DNA of 38,452 nt from contig JACRER010000073.1 of NCBI GenBank assembly GCA_016234365.1, positions 1-38,452 on the forward strand, given 5' to 3'. Below, one piece after another: positions 14,256 through 22,565 of this stretch (positions within the stretch are counted from its first letter, which is position 1; every line of letters starts with the position of its first letter). The notes beneath the pieces were generated by a model. The model saw nothing but the letters and a program-made list of their open reading frames with translations. It did not search any database and had not been told where the DNA came from. The translations under genes were made by a program, and so were the position numbers. Source of the DNA: Elusimicrobiota bacterium. Lineage in GTDB: Bacteria > Elusimicrobiota > Elusimicrobia > Elusimicrobiales > UBA9959.

Positions 14256-16703
14256 TTATACTTTTTTGCCGGGCAGCAGGAACTTGAACACCGCCCCCTG
14301 CCCCGGCTCCGACTCCACCCAGATGCGGCCGCCGTGCGCTTCTATGGCGAGTTTGCAGAAAGCCAGCCCGAGGCCTTTGCCGGCCCATTTTCGCGGCGCC
14401 GGGTCTTCCATCTGCACGAACTTCTCGAAGATCCTCTCGTGGTACTCGGCCGGTATGCCGGCGCCCTTATTCGAGATATAGAATTCCGCGCCGGCCCCGG
14501 CCGCCGCTACGCCGGCCTCTATGACCGACTTCGGAGCGGCGAACTTAACGGCGTTCATCAGCAGGTTCTCCACCACGCGCCGCAGCATATCTATGTCGCC
14601 GCGCGCCTCCGGCGGGCCGGTCGGAAGGCGCACACGGATCTTTTTCCCCTCGTGGGCCGCGGCGATCTTGACCGCGGCGGCGGCGTCCCGCAGCAATTTC
14701 TCCGGGCGAAAAGGCTCCGCCTTCAGCGGCACGCGCCTCTCTTCCAGCCGGTTGATGTCCAGGATATTGGAGACCATACCGCTCATTTCATGGGCCAGCG
14801 AATTCAGAATAGACAGGCTCTCGCGCTGCATGGAGTTAAGGCGTCCCTTAAGGGTCTCCGCCAGCAGTTCACCGGCCACGATTATGGAGGCCAGCGGATT
14901 CTTAAGGTCATGCACGATGGTGTGCGTAAGGAAGTCCTTCATCGAGGCAAGCCCGGCCTTCTCGGCCGAAGCCAGCGCAAGTGCCGCAAAATCCGCCACC
15001 GCACCCAGCATATTCTGTTCGTCCGGCCCCCACGGGGCGGCCGCCCCGGAGCGCTCCGCGGAAATTACGCCGGCAGTTCCGCGCCCGCCAGGGATGGCGA
15101 CGCAGAGGATGGAGGAGATGCGCTTCTCCCTGATATACCCGTCGCGCAGGTCCCTGAGCCGGAAATCGGAAGGCGCGTCGTCTATCACCAGCATGCGTTC
15201 CCGCTCCAGGAGCCGGAAAAAAGAAGGATAGGCGGCCGCCGTCAGTTTGAGGCCGGACGTATGCGCGTGCGAGGCCCGTTCATACAGGGACGCGCAGACC
15301 AGCTCGCCGTGGTCCTCGCTGAAGAGCCAGATGCCGGCGCGGTCCGCGCCCAGCGCCGCCGCCGCGGTCTCCACGGCCTCGGCGAACGCCGGTTTAAGGT
15401 CGGCGCCGCCGAAGGACCTGGCGCGGGCGAGTTCGGCCAACGCGGCGTTGTGAGTCTGCAGCCGCTCCTTGGTGGCGCGCAGTTCGCTTTCCATGCGCCG
15501 CCGCTCGGTCATATCGCTGAAAGTGATGACGGCCCCGGAGAGTTCTCCTTTGGCGTACATGGGCCTGGCGGAGTAGCGCACGTAAAAGCCCTCGCCGCCT
15601 TTACGCCACAACATCTCGTCGTGGACCGCGCTCTCCTTCTGCTGCGTGTAGGCCGTGAACATGGGGCACTCGGCCAACGGATAAGGCGTACCGTCCGGGC
15701 GCTTGGAATGGATGGTGTAGTGCAGGTTCTTGCCGCGCAGTTCCGCCAGGGTCCAGCCCAGCAGGTTTTCCGCGGCCTCGTTCATGAAAAGTATTTCCCC
15801 GGCATTATCCACCCCGATAATGCCGTCCCCTACGGAACTGATGATCAGCCGGCGGAATTCCTCCGACTTGCGCAGGGACTCCTCCGTTTTCTTCTGCTGG
15901 GTTATATCGTCCAGGCAGATCAACAGCTGTTTTTCGCCCGCGGCCTCTATCAGCGCGGTGGACAACAGGAAGAAGACCCGGCCGCCGGCCGTGGTCATTT
16001 CAGCCTCCAGCCTGGCGGCGCCCTTGCCGGTGCGCAGCGTGGCCAAGACGGCGCGGCGCACAGGACAGGCCCGGCAATATCTGCCTTTGCCGCAGCGGCC
16101 CGCCTTGGCGTTCACGCAGCGGAGCACTTCCCCCACCAGCCCGCCCGCCTGACTCCGGGCGTTGGTCCGTATGACATTGAGGCCGCTGTCCAGCAGGATC
16201 ATCAGCACCGGGGTCTTGTCGAAAACCGCTTTCAGCTCAGCGGTGCGTTCCTCCACCAGCGTTTCCAGCCCGGAACGGTAGTTCTCCAATTCCCCCCGGG
16301 CCTTGACCAGGGCCGTGATGTTGTGAGCGATCCCCTCCACGGAAACCACTTTCCCGGAAGCGTCACGGACCGGGACTTCCAGAACTTCCAGCCAACGGCG
16401 GCCTCCGCCGGAGTGAAGGATCTCCAGGTCGTATGGCGGCTGGCGCTTGCCCTTCAGGCTTTCCCTGGTATGCTTAACGACTTCCTTGTTTACCGGGTGG
16501 TCCGTCAGGTATTTTGTGAAATGTTTAAGGAACTGCGCCGGGGCGTACCCGAGCACGTTCTTTATGGATGGGCTGACATAGGTGAACACCCCGTTCCGAT
16601 CGTGCCGGTAGAAGAAGTATTCACCCTTGAGGCCCTCGATCAGGCGGTCGAGCATCCCTGCTTGCCGGGCCGCCGTGATCTTGTTTTTTCGCATATCCCC
16701 CAC
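14256..16703 (-). CDS. Soluble sensor histidine kinase with PAS, cysteine-rich PAS, PAS and GAF domains
   Basis: An 815-residue cytoplasmic kinase. Domains in order: PAS (about 15-135), PAS with a cysteine cluster (about 155-270), PAS (about 280-400), GAF (about 430-580), HisKA with His598 in HTIVHDLKNPL, and HATPase (NLLMNAVKF, GKGLGLAFCK). The second PAS holds Cys196, Cys204, Cys210 and Cys213, a spacing that could bind a metal or Fe-S cluster. The start is GTG 16703, 11 bases after the htpX stop behind AAGGG; an ATG at 16694 is also possible. It is co-directional with htpX, so an envelope or membrane-protein stress role is conceivable. No cognate regulator is adjacent. Confidence 0.9.
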   Translation of the reverse strand: MGDMRKNKITAARQAGMLDRLIEGLKGEYFFYRHDRNGVFTYVSPSIKNVLGYAPAQFLKHFTKYLTDHPVNKEVVKHTRESLKGKRQPPYDLEILHSGGGRRWLEVLEVPVRDASGKVVSVEGIAHNITALVKARGELENYRSGLETLVEERTAELKAVFDKTPVLMILLDSGLNVIRTNARSQAGGLVGEVLRCVNAKAGRCGKGRYCRACPVRRAVLATLRTGKGAARLEAEMTTAGGRVFFLLSTALIEAAGEKQLLICLDDITQQKKTEESLRKSEEFRRLIISSVGDGIIGVDNAGEILFMNEAAENLLGWTLAELRGKNLHYTIHSKRPDGTPYPLAECPMFTAYTQQKESAVHDEMLWRKGGEGFYVRYSARPMYAKGELSGAVITFSDMTERRRMESELRATKERLQTHNAALAELARARSFGGADLKPAFAEAVETAAAALGADRAGIWLFSEDHGELVCASLYERASHAHTSGLKLTAAAYPSFFRLLERERMLVIDDAPSDFRLRDLRDGYIREKRISSILCVAIPGGRGTAGVISAERSGAAAPWGPDEQNMLGAVADFAALALASAEKAGLASMKDFLTHTIVHDLKNPLASIIVAGELLAETLKGRLNSMQRESLSILNSLAHEMSGMVSNILDINRLEERRVPLKAEPFRPEKLLRDAAAAVKIAAAHEGKKIRVRLPTGPPEARGDIDMLRRVVENLLMNAVKFAAPKSVIEAGVAAAGAGAEFYISNKGAGIPAEYHERIFEKFVQMEDPAPRKWAGKGLGLAFCKLAIEAHGGRIWVESEPGQGAVFKFLLPGKKV

Positions 16704-16714
16704 GGAGAGCGCCC

Positions 16715-17605
16715 TTAAACCGCGGCCTTCAGCCTTTCTATCCGGTCTTCCAGCGGCGGATGCGTGGCGAAAAGAGAGAACCTGCGCCGCCCGGAGATCT
16801 TAAGCGTCGCCAGCGACGCTTTGCCTGTCAGGTCCACGTACTCGGAGGAACGCCTCAGCGCCTCCAGCGCGGCTATCATTTTTTCGCGGCCGGCCAGGCT
16901 GGCGCCGCCTGCGTCGGCGCGGTATTCGCGGTAGCGGGAGAAAGCGGCGACCGCTATCATCCCGAGCGCGCTAAGCGCCATCTCCAGCAGGAAGATCACC
17001 AGGTAATTGGGCGAAACGGAGCTATCCTCGTCCCGGCCGCGGTTGGCTATGAAGAAAGCTATCACCCGCGCCAGGAACATCACAAAGGCGTTTATAACGC
17101 CCTGCACCAGCGTCATGGTAACCATGTCGCCGTTGGCGACGTGGGCTATTTCGTGGCCCAGCACGCCCTCCAGCTGTGCGCGGTCCATGCGCTCCAGCAG
17201 GCCGGCCGAAACGGCCACCAGCGCGCGGCTGCGGGTAGGCCCGGTGGCGAACGCGTTAACCTCGGGACTGGGGTAATAGCCCACCTCGGGCATCTTGGGC
17301 AGGCCGGCGGCGCGCGCCAGCGAGTGCACAGTGTTCACCAGGCCGGAAAGGGCCGGGTCCTGCGTAGCGGGGTCTATCACCACCACACCCATCATCCACT
17401 TGGCCAGCACGCGCGAAAGCGCCAGCGAGATAAAGGCGCCGCCCATGCCCCACACCAGGCAGAAGGCCATAAGGGAGCCGTAGTCTATGCCGCGGGCGGT
17501 GAAGTACGCCCCCACGCCCAGCAGGTTCAGCGTGAACGACAGCGTGACGAGTATAAGCAGGTTTATGGCGAGGAAGATGAAGATACGTTTTGCGAAGCCG
17601 AACAT
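16715..17605 (-). CDS. htpX: Membrane zinc metalloprotease HtpX (M48)
   Basis: A 296-residue membrane protease that degrades damaged membrane proteins. Two N-terminal helices (about 8-30 and 42-64) come before the zinc motif HEIAH at 151-155. Two more helices (about 175-225) follow, with a downstream glutamate region EYRADAGGAS. The start is the ATG at 17605, directly behind GGAGGT; the frame is open to 17683, but that part has no ribosome-binding site and reads as intergenic. It lies just upstream of the multi-PAS kinase in the same direction with an 11-base gap, probably one operon. Confidence 0.93.
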   Translation of the reverse strand: MFGFAKRIFIFLAINLLILVTLSFTLNLLGVGAYFTARGIDYGSLMAFCLVWGMGGAFISLALSRVLAKWMMGVVVIDPATQDPALSGLVNTVHSLARAAGLPKMPEVGYYPSPEVNAFATGPTRSRALVAVSAGLLERMDRAQLEGVLGHEIAHVANGDMVTMTLVQGVINAFVMFLARVIAFFIANRGRDEDSSVSPNYLVIFLLEMALSALGMIAVAAFSRYREYRADAGGASLAGREKMIAALEALRRSSEYVDLTGKASLATLKISGRRRFSLFATHPPLEDRIERLKAAV

Positions 17606-17665
17606 AAGACCTCCGGGGAAATCCTGTCTCAAGGACATTATATATTTTCTGCCCCCGCCGCGGCC

Positions 17666-17699
17666 TTTGGGCCCAAACCGCAACGGGTCCTAGGGCCCT
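17666..17699. repeat. GGGCCC palindromes upstream of the transglycosylase gene
   Basis: A perfect 12-base palindrome at 17666-17677 and an 8-base palindrome at 17692-17699. Similar GGGCCC hairpins occur in two other intergenic regions (25167-25186 and 37084-37140), so they may be a lineage-specific intergenic element or protein-binding sites. Confidence 0.35.
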
Positions 17700-17727
17700 G
17701 ACCGGCCTGGCGCGGCGGGGCTATACT
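17698..17727 (+). promoter_or_regulatory. Leaderless promoter of the transglycosylase gene
   Basis: CTGACC (17698-17703), an 18-base spacer, then TATACT (17722-17727), 6 bases before the ATG at 17734. There is no Shine-Dalgarno sequence. Confidence 0.6.
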
Positions 17728-17733
17728 ATCGGT

Positions 17734-18477
17734 ATGAGGAAAACCACCATCCTTACCCTCTGCCTGGCGGCCCTTACCGGCTCCGCCCGGGCCCAGTCCA
17801 TAGAACAGCTTTTCGGCGCAGAAGGCTATAAAGCCGGGGACGTCCCGGTACCCACCGCGGTCTCGGCCGAAGCGGACCCGCTGCCCTCCGAACCGCCGCC
17901 GGCCGGCTCGCTCTATTTCATCAACACCCCGGCGGAACACGAAGCCGGCGCCGAACTTTTCGACCCGCCTCAGGGTCCTAAGGTCTACACGGACGCGGCC
18001 AAGATCCCCTACCTGATGGCCGCCACCGCCCAGGCCAACGCCCAGGGCGTAGACCTGGACCTGGTGCTGGCCGTCATTCAGCAGGAATCCTCTTTCGACC
18101 CCAAGGCGCACAGCTCAGCCGGCGCCTGCGGCCTGATGCAGCTGCTGCCCGACACGGCCAAATGGCTGGGGCTCAAGGACGCGGCGCAGATCTGGACGCC
18201 CGAGGTCAACATCAGGTACGGGACCAAATATCTGAAATATCTCTGGGGGCAGTTCGGGCAGAACTCCCCGGCCGAGATCCCCAAAGAAGCCATAGACATG
18301 AATTCTTCGCAGATGGTGATAGCGGCGTACAACGCGGGGCCCGGCAACGTGAAGAAGTACAACGGCGTGCCGCCCTTCAAGGAAACCCGCGCCTACGTGG
18401 CCAGGGTGACCTCTAATTTCAAGCACTACACCGACCTGCTGCAGGCCCCGGCCGCGCCGGCGCCCGCGCAACCCTAA
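17734..18477 (+). CDS. Secreted lytic transglycosylase (SLT domain)
   Basis: A 247-residue periplasmic enzyme that cleaves the glycan strands of peptidoglycan. Signal peptide to about residue 20 (SARA|QS), a Pro-rich spacer, then an SLT lysozyme-like domain (about 90-235). The catalytic Glu118 is in QQESSFDP; GLMQL (133-137) and AYNAGPGNV (198-206) line the cleft. It resembles the Slt/MltC C-terminal domain without the superhelical part. Its 3' end overlaps the convergent thioesterase gene by 4 bases. The mRNA looks leaderless. Confidence 0.92.
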   Translation: MRKTTILTLCLAALTGSARAQSIEQLFGAEGYKAGDVPVPTAVSAEADPLPSEPPPAGSLYFINTPAEHEAGAELFDPPQGPKVYTDAAKIPYLMAATAQANAQGVDLDLVLAVIQQESSFDPKAHSSAGACGLMQLLPDTAKWLGLKDAAQIWTPEVNIRYGTKYLKYLWGQFGQNSPAEIPKEAIDMNSSQMVIAAYNAGPGNVKKYNGVPPFKETRAYVARVTSNFKHYTDLLQAPAAPAPAQP

Positions 18478-18935
18478 GGAATGGAGGAGCCCGGGGCGGG
18501 CTCCTGGATCGCGGCTTTCGGCGTCCAGTTCCTGAAATCGTTCACTACCGCTTCCGGTATGCGCGCCGGCCGGCCGGTCCTGTAGCTTATCCACACCCAG
18601 ACACTTTTGCCGCAGCAAACCTTTTTCCCGTCGGAAACCCTGGAGATCTCGTACTGCCTTTCGGACGAGACTTTTTCCGCGGTCTCTATCCAGGTGCGCA
18701 GCTTCACCGTCTCTCCCGGCATTACCGGCAGCAGGTAGTCTATCTCGTGCCGGCGCACCACCCAGCCCTCGCCAAGTTCCAGCATCCGCGCTATGCTCCA
18801 GCCCGCCTCGGCGGAATGGCGCGTAGCGGCGGCCATGAACCAGTCCAGGTAGACCTGGTTGTTCACATGCCCCAGCCCGTCTATCTCGTCGGGCGTGACC
18901 TTATGCTCGTATTCCAGCGCTTTTGAAATAGCCAT
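18474..18935 (-). CDS. Acyl-CoA thioesterase (4HBT, YbgC/FadM-like)
   Basis: A 153-residue hot-dog-fold thioesterase. The active-site motif DGLGHVNNQVYLDWF (residues 19-33) has the catalytic Asp19 and matches the 4-hydroxybenzoyl-CoA thioesterase type. The acyl chain cannot be told from sequence. It follows dinB by 12 bases in the same direction, but TATTAT lies 6 bases before its ATG, immediately after the dinB stop, and there is no Shine-Dalgarno. It may therefore have its own leaderless transcript. Confidence 0.85.
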   Translation of the reverse strand: MAISKALEYEHKVTPDEIDGLGHVNNQVYLDWFMAAATRHSAEAGWSIARMLELGEGWVVRRHEIDYLLPVMPGETVKLRTWIETAEKVSSERQYEISRVSDGKKVCCGKSVWVWISYRTGRPARIPEAVVNDFRNWTPKAAIQEPAPGSSIP

Positions 18936-18947
18936 ACGTAAATAATA

Positions 18948-20117
18948 CTAAATATCCTTTTTGCCGCCGGCGCGGTAGATGGAACCCCGGCCGAACTTCT
19001 CCCTGATGGATTCTATGGCCTTGTGCGCCCTTTCCCGCCTGTCATCGCCCTCTCCCGGAAAAAGGCTCTCCGGCTCGTCCGCCGGCATCAGACCGGAGAC
19101 TTTCACCCCCAGCAGGCGCACCTTTTTACGCCCCTTGTCGAAGGCCGCGTAGAGCGCCAGCGTTTCCTTGGCGATGACGTCCGCGTAATTAGTGGAAAGG
19201 CCCATGGTCCTGGCGCGGGTATAAGTTTCAAAGCCTTCCAGGCGGATCTTCAGCGTTACGGTGCGGCCTTTTAGGCCGCCCTCCCGCAGTCTTGAGGAGA
19301 CTTTGTCCGCCAGCGCCACCAGCGACTCTTTTATCTCCGCCGCGTCGGCCGTATCGCGCTCGAAAGTTATCTCGTTGCTTACCGACTTGGTCTCGCCGTC
19401 CTCGCGCACCTCGCGGGGATCCTCGCCCAGCGCCAGGGCCCTCAATTCCAACCCATGCGCGCCAAGACCGCGCAGTTCGTCCGGCTCGGCGGCGGCCAGT
19501 TCCCCTATGGTATTTATGCCGCGGGCGCGCAGCACTTCCGCCGTCTTCGGCCCCAGCCCGCCTATCTTTGAGATGTCCAGCGGGGACAGGAAATTGCGCA
19601 GGCCGGCCGCCTCCACTACCACCAGCCCGTCCGGTTTCTTAAGGTCAGAAGCTATTTTTGCCGCCAGTTTGGTTGGGGCCAGCCCTACGGAGCAGGTCAA
19701 CCCGGTCAGTTCCTTCACCCGCGCCTTTATGCGGCGGCAGGTCTCCAGCGGCCCGCCAAAGAGGTGCGCGCTGCGCGTGATGTCCAGGAAGGCCTCGTCT
19801 ATGCTCACCTGCTCTATGTCGGGAGTGAATTCCAGGAAGGCGCCGCGTATTTTCCCGGAAGCTTCCTCGTATTTATGAAAATCCGGCGCCAGGTAAACGC
19901 CCTGGGGGCAGCGGCGCCAGGCCTCGGAGATGGGCATGGCCGAGCGCACGCCGAACTTTCGCGCCTCGTAGGAGCAGGTGGAAACCACGCCGCGCCCGCG
20001 GCCGCCCTTGGGGTCGGCCCCTATTATTACGGGTTTCCCTTTCAGCGAGGGGTCGTCGCGCTGTTCTATGGCCGCGAAGAACGCGTCCATATCCACGTGC
20101 ACTATGCGCCGCTCCAT
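18948..20117 (-). CDS. dinB: DNA polymerase IV (Y family)
   Basis: A 389-residue translesion polymerase. Catalytic acidic residues are in HVDMDAFF (Asp9) and SIDEAFLD (Asp107, Glu108); the finger motif YEARKFGVRSAMP and the helix-hairpin-helix IGGLGPKTAEVL are intact. A PESLF segment near residue 365 could be a beta-clamp contact. TAGCAT lies 6 bases before the ATG with no ribosome-binding site, so the mRNA is probably leaderless. No obvious LexA-type dyad was seen in the 73 bases shared with the divergent peptidase. Confidence 0.95.
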   Translation of the reverse strand: MERRIVHVDMDAFFAAIEQRDDPSLKGKPVIIGADPKGGRGRGVVSTCSYEARKFGVRSAMPISEAWRRCPQGVYLAPDFHKYEEASGKIRGAFLEFTPDIEQVSIDEAFLDITRSAHLFGGPLETCRRIKARVKELTGLTCSVGLAPTKLAAKIASDLKKPDGLVVVEAAGLRNFLSPLDISKIGGLGPKTAEVLRARGINTIGELAAAEPDELRGLGAHGLELRALALGEDPREVREDGETKSVSNEITFERDTADAAEIKESLVALADKVSSRLREGGLKGRTVTLKIRLEGFETYTRARTMGLSTNYADVIAKETLALYAAFDKGRKKVRLLGVKVSGLMPADEPESLFPGEGDDRRERAHKAIESIREKFGRGSIYRAGGKKDI

Positions 20118-20123
20118 ATTCAG

Positions 20124-20184
20124 ATGCTATAAAGATATTCCCGGAGTTGGCAACACCGCACGCATAAGCCGTTTTTGCTATCAT
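20124..20184. promoter_or_regulatory. Divergent leaderless promoters for dinB and the M28 peptidase
   Basis: TAGCAT on minus (20129-20124) is 6 bases before the dinB ATG; TATCAT on plus (20179-20184) is 6 bases before the peptidase ATG. No convincing -35 hexamers were seen. Confidence 0.5.
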
Positions 20185-20190
20185 TCCGGA

Positions 20191-21183
20191 ATGGTTTCAG
20201 GGGTAAGGGTAAAGCATCTTCTAATTTTCACTATCGCGGCCTACGCCGTGCTGAAAACCACCACCCTGGGCTGGTACTTCCTCGCTCCCCGCTACCACGG
20301 CCGCAGCGCGGGTAAAACCTCGGATGAAAAACTGCGGGCGGCCGTGACGGCGCTGGCCTCGGACATCGGGCCTCGCGACCTCTTCAACAATAACAAAGCT
20401 CGCCTGCGGCGCAGCGAAGCTTACGTGGCCGGCCGCCTGCGGGCAGCCGGATACAAGGTCAGGTTTCAGGAATATATGGCCGCGGGCGTGAAGGTCCGCA
20501 ACATCATAGCCGCCAAACGCGGGGTCTCGCTGCCTGATGAGAAGATAGTTTTAGGCGCGCACTACGACACCTTCAACAACCCCGGAGCCGACGATAACGC
20601 CAGCGGGGTGGCCGGCCTGCTGGAACTGGCCGACTATGCCGCCGGCAAAAAATTCACCAGGACCGTGGAATTCGCCGCTTTCGTTAACGAGGAACCGCCT
20701 TTTTTCAAAAAAGACACTATGGGCAGCGCGGTCTATACCGCGTCCGCCGCGGCCAGCGGGGAAAGGATAGCGGCCGCGATAGTCCTGGAGATGATCGGTT
20801 TCTATACCGACGCCAGGGCTTCGCAGCGCTACCCGCCGCTGGTGGGACCGTTCTTCCCCAGCCGCGGTAATTTCATAGCGCAGGTGGCCGACCTGCGGTC
20901 GGCCAGGCTGGCCGCGAGGATCTCGGGGGTTTTCGGCAAGGCTTCAACGCTGCCGCTGCGCACAGCGGTGCTGCCGGCCTTTGTGCCGGGGGCGGACTAC
21001 TCCGATCACCGCAGTTTCTGGGCGCACGGCTACCAGGCTGTTATGTTTACGGACACGGCTTTCTACCGCAACGCCAACTATCACAGTGCCTCCGACAAGC
21101 CCGATACGCTCAACTACGAATACATGGCGGCGCTCCTGGACGGCCTTAAAGCCGCCCTGGACGACCTCGCGGGCGCGAAATAA
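20191..21183 (+). CDS. Membrane-anchored M28-family metallopeptidase
   Basis: A 330-residue zinc aminopeptidase-type enzyme with one N-terminal membrane helix (about 8-31) and the rest outside the membrane. The M28 metal set is present: His124 in GAHYD, Asp134 in GADDNASG, Glu167-Glu168 in VNEEP, Glu200 in LEMIG and His298 in NYHSASD. Substrates are probably peptides; the specificity is unknown. The start at 20191 gives a clean membrane anchor. The frame is open far upstream (to 19978), but that part is antisense to dinB. TATCAT 6 bases before the ATG and no Shine-Dalgarno suggest a leaderless mRNA. Confidence 0.88.
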   Translation: MVSGVRVKHLLIFTIAAYAVLKTTTLGWYFLAPRYHGRSAGKTSDEKLRAAVTALASDIGPRDLFNNNKARLRRSEAYVAGRLRAAGYKVRFQEYMAAGVKVRNIIAAKRGVSLPDEKIVLGAHYDTFNNPGADDNASGVAGLLELADYAAGKKFTRTVEFAAFVNEEPPFFKKDTMGSAVYTASAAASGERIAAAIVLEMIGFYTDARASQRYPPLVGPFFPSRGNFIAQVADLRSARLAARISGVFGKASTLPLRTAVLPAFVPGADYSDHRSFWAHGYQAVMFTDTAFYRNANYHSASDKPDTLNYEYMAALLDGLKAALDDLAGAK

Positions 21184-21186
21184 AGC

Positions 21187-21270
21187 CTATTTTTTAAGGA
21201 GCCACAGCGCCAGCAGCGCCAGGCCTAAGACAAGAAAGGCGGCCGCCCTGGCCGCCCTGACAAAATTCAT
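21187..21270 (-). CDS. 27-residue single-helix membrane peptide
   Basis: A very small frame, MNFVRAARAAAFLVLGLALL followed by ALWLLKK and a stop. The first 9 residues carry two Arg, then an uninterrupted hydrophobic helix and a Lys-Lys tail, as in bitopic membrane microproteins. Its ATG overlaps the stop of the upstream glyoxalase remnant as ATGA, a hallmark of translational coupling. The function is unknown. It could be a decayed gene end, but the clean hydrophobic profile argues for a real peptide. Confidence 0.5.
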   Translation of the reverse strand: MNFVRAARAAAFLVLGLALLALWLLKK

Positions 21271-21407
21271 CCGCGCTTCCCCGGCAGGATCTCCAGCCAG
21301 TAGCCGTCCGGGTCCTCGATGAAATAGATCCCCATCGCCTCATAAAACTTCAGGCTTTTAGCCAGGTCCAGCACGTTCAGGTTATTGTGGGAGAAAGTGA
21401 ATTTCAT
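21267..21407 (-). pseudogene. Glyoxalase I (VOC) gene with an internal in-frame deletion
   Basis: The 46-residue frame begins like lactoylglutathione lyase (MKFTFSHNNLNVLDL, SLKFYEA) and then jumps straight to the C-terminal end of the same family (MGIYFIEDPDGYWLEILPG). From my memory of the family, about 75-80 middle residues are missing, including most metal ligands and the dimer interface. The join falls at GCGATGGG, where both parental sites could have encoded Ala/Glu-Met-Gly, suggesting recombination between short repeats. The frame is kept, the start has a TAATAT box 6 bases upstream, and the stop overlaps the next ATG. It cannot be a working glyoxalase. Confidence 0.75.
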
Positions 21408-21515
21408 ACCTAAATATTACCAAAATCGGGGGAGCGGCCGGCCATATCCACCGCGATGGCCGCGCCTCTCGCTTTTACGGCGTTAATTTTATATCTTGCT
21501 TACTAGAGGTCCCTT

Positions 21516-21923
21516 ATGAAAAATCTGCTGATAGCCGCCCTGTTCTTCTCCCCCTTGCTGCTTGGCGCCGAGCCGCCGGCCCCGCCCAAGGAAACGCCGG
21601 AAGTCCGCGAACAGCTCAAGCAGGAGGCCGCCCGCCTTGAAAAACTGGCGCAGGCCTCCCCGGCCGACGCCGACCTGCAGGTAAAACTGGGGTTCACCTA
21701 CGCGCGCCTGGACCAGGCCGACGACGCGCAGAGGGCTTTCGAAAGCGCGGTACGCCTGGACGCGAAGCGGGCCGTGGCCTGGTACATGCTCGGGCTGATC
21801 TATGAAAAAAAGGGTTTGAAGGATAAGGCGTTGGCCGCCTGGAAGACCTGCCTTGAAACCGCGCAGGAACCGCGCATGAAGGATACCGCCGCGCGCCACA
21901 TCCACCACCTCTCCCAGCCCTGA
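21516..21923 (+). CDS. Small secreted TPR protein
   Basis: A 135-residue protein with a signal peptide (MKNLLIAALFFSPLLLGAEP) and about two TPR units (residues 45-115; ADLQVKLGFTYARLDQADDA, then AVAWYMLGLIYEKKGLKDKA). It should be a periplasmic protein-protein adaptor. AGAGG precedes the start. The CsgG-like lipoprotein gene begins 4 bases after its stop, so the two form an operon and may work together at the outer membrane. Specific role unknown. Confidence 0.75.
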   Translation: MKNLLIAALFFSPLLLGAEPPAPPKETPEVREQLKQEAARLEKLAQASPADADLQVKLGFTYARLDQADDAQRAFESAVRLDAKRAVAWYMLGLIYEKKGLKDKALAAWKTCLETAQEPRMKDTAARHIHHLSQP

Positions 21924-21927
21924 CGCC

Positions 21928-22551
21928 ATGAAAAAACTCCTGCTGCTGCTCCCCTTACTGGCCGCCTGCGCAACGCCCAAAGTGGCCTTCAATCCCCGCG
22001 CCGACTTCTCCGCCATAAAGCGCGTAGCCGTGCTGTCCTTCGCCGGCCCCAAAGGCGAACTCGCCGCCGACGTGATGACGCAGAGCCTGCTGGAACACGG
22101 CGCCGACGTAGTGGAGCGCCAGCGGCTGGACTCGGTGCTGCGCGAGCAGTCCCTCACGGCCTCGTCCGCCTTCGACCCGGCCACCGCGCGGCAGCTGGGC
22201 AAGCTGCTGGGCGTGGACGCGCTGTTCGTGGGTACCGTGGCGGAAAGCACGCCGCAGAGCACCTACATAGTCAGCCAGTCGGCCAACCCGCAGGCCAACG
22301 TCACGCAGGTTAACGGCAACACGGTCTACTCCGAAGGGTCGGTAGCCGGCCTGCCCAACGCACAACTGCTGACCACCACCGCCAACGTCTCGCTCTTGTC
22401 GCGCATGGTGGACGTGCAGACCGGCTCGGTGCTCTGGTCCGCCTCCATGGCCTACGAAGGCTTCGACATCGCCTCGGCCATGAGCGGCATCACGGACGCC
22501 TTCATCCGCTCGCTCATCCCGATCTGGCCGTCGCTCTACTCCTCGAAATAG
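21928..22551 (+). CDS. CsgG-like outer-membrane lipoprotein
   Basis: A 207-residue lipoprotein with a textbook lipobox LAAC (Cys14). The body matches the CsgG/curli-secretion type fold by pattern: KRVAVLSFAG, then a helix ending VVERQRLDSVLREQ, ARQLGKLLGVDALFVGTV, and LLSRMVDVQTGSVLWSAS. CsgG proper forms a secretion pore, while many relatives are periplasmic assembly proteins, so the function here is open. No curlin (CsgA) genes are nearby. It is followed by a terminator shared with the convergent PAS gene. Confidence 0.75.
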   Translation: MKKLLLLLPLLAACATPKVAFNPRADFSAIKRVAVLSFAGPKGELAADVMTQSLLEHGADVVERQRLDSVLREQSLTASSAFDPATARQLGKLLGVDALFVGTVAESTPQSTYIVSQSANPQANVTQVNGNTVYSEGSVAGLPNAQLLTTTANVSLLSRMVDVQTGSVLWSASMAYEGFDIASAMSGITDAFIRSLIPIWPSLYSSK

Positions 22552-22565
22552 GCGTGGCGGCATAA

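Noticed and set aside
13581-16718. A 1045-codon open frame on the plus strand
   Set aside because: It is antisense to the SRAP and multi-PAS kinase genes, both with clear family motifs. The product is low-complexity, rich in Arg, Gly and His, as expected for a GC-rich shadow frame.
19978-20190. Longer N-terminus for the M28 peptidase
   Set aside because: The extra 71 codons are antisense to dinB, have no ribosome-binding site and would bury the membrane anchor.
21928-22551. A curli secretion operon, from the CsgG-like lipoprotein
   Set aside because: No curlin, CsgB, CsgE or CsgF gene is adjacent, and CsgG-fold lipoproteins are widespread with other roles.
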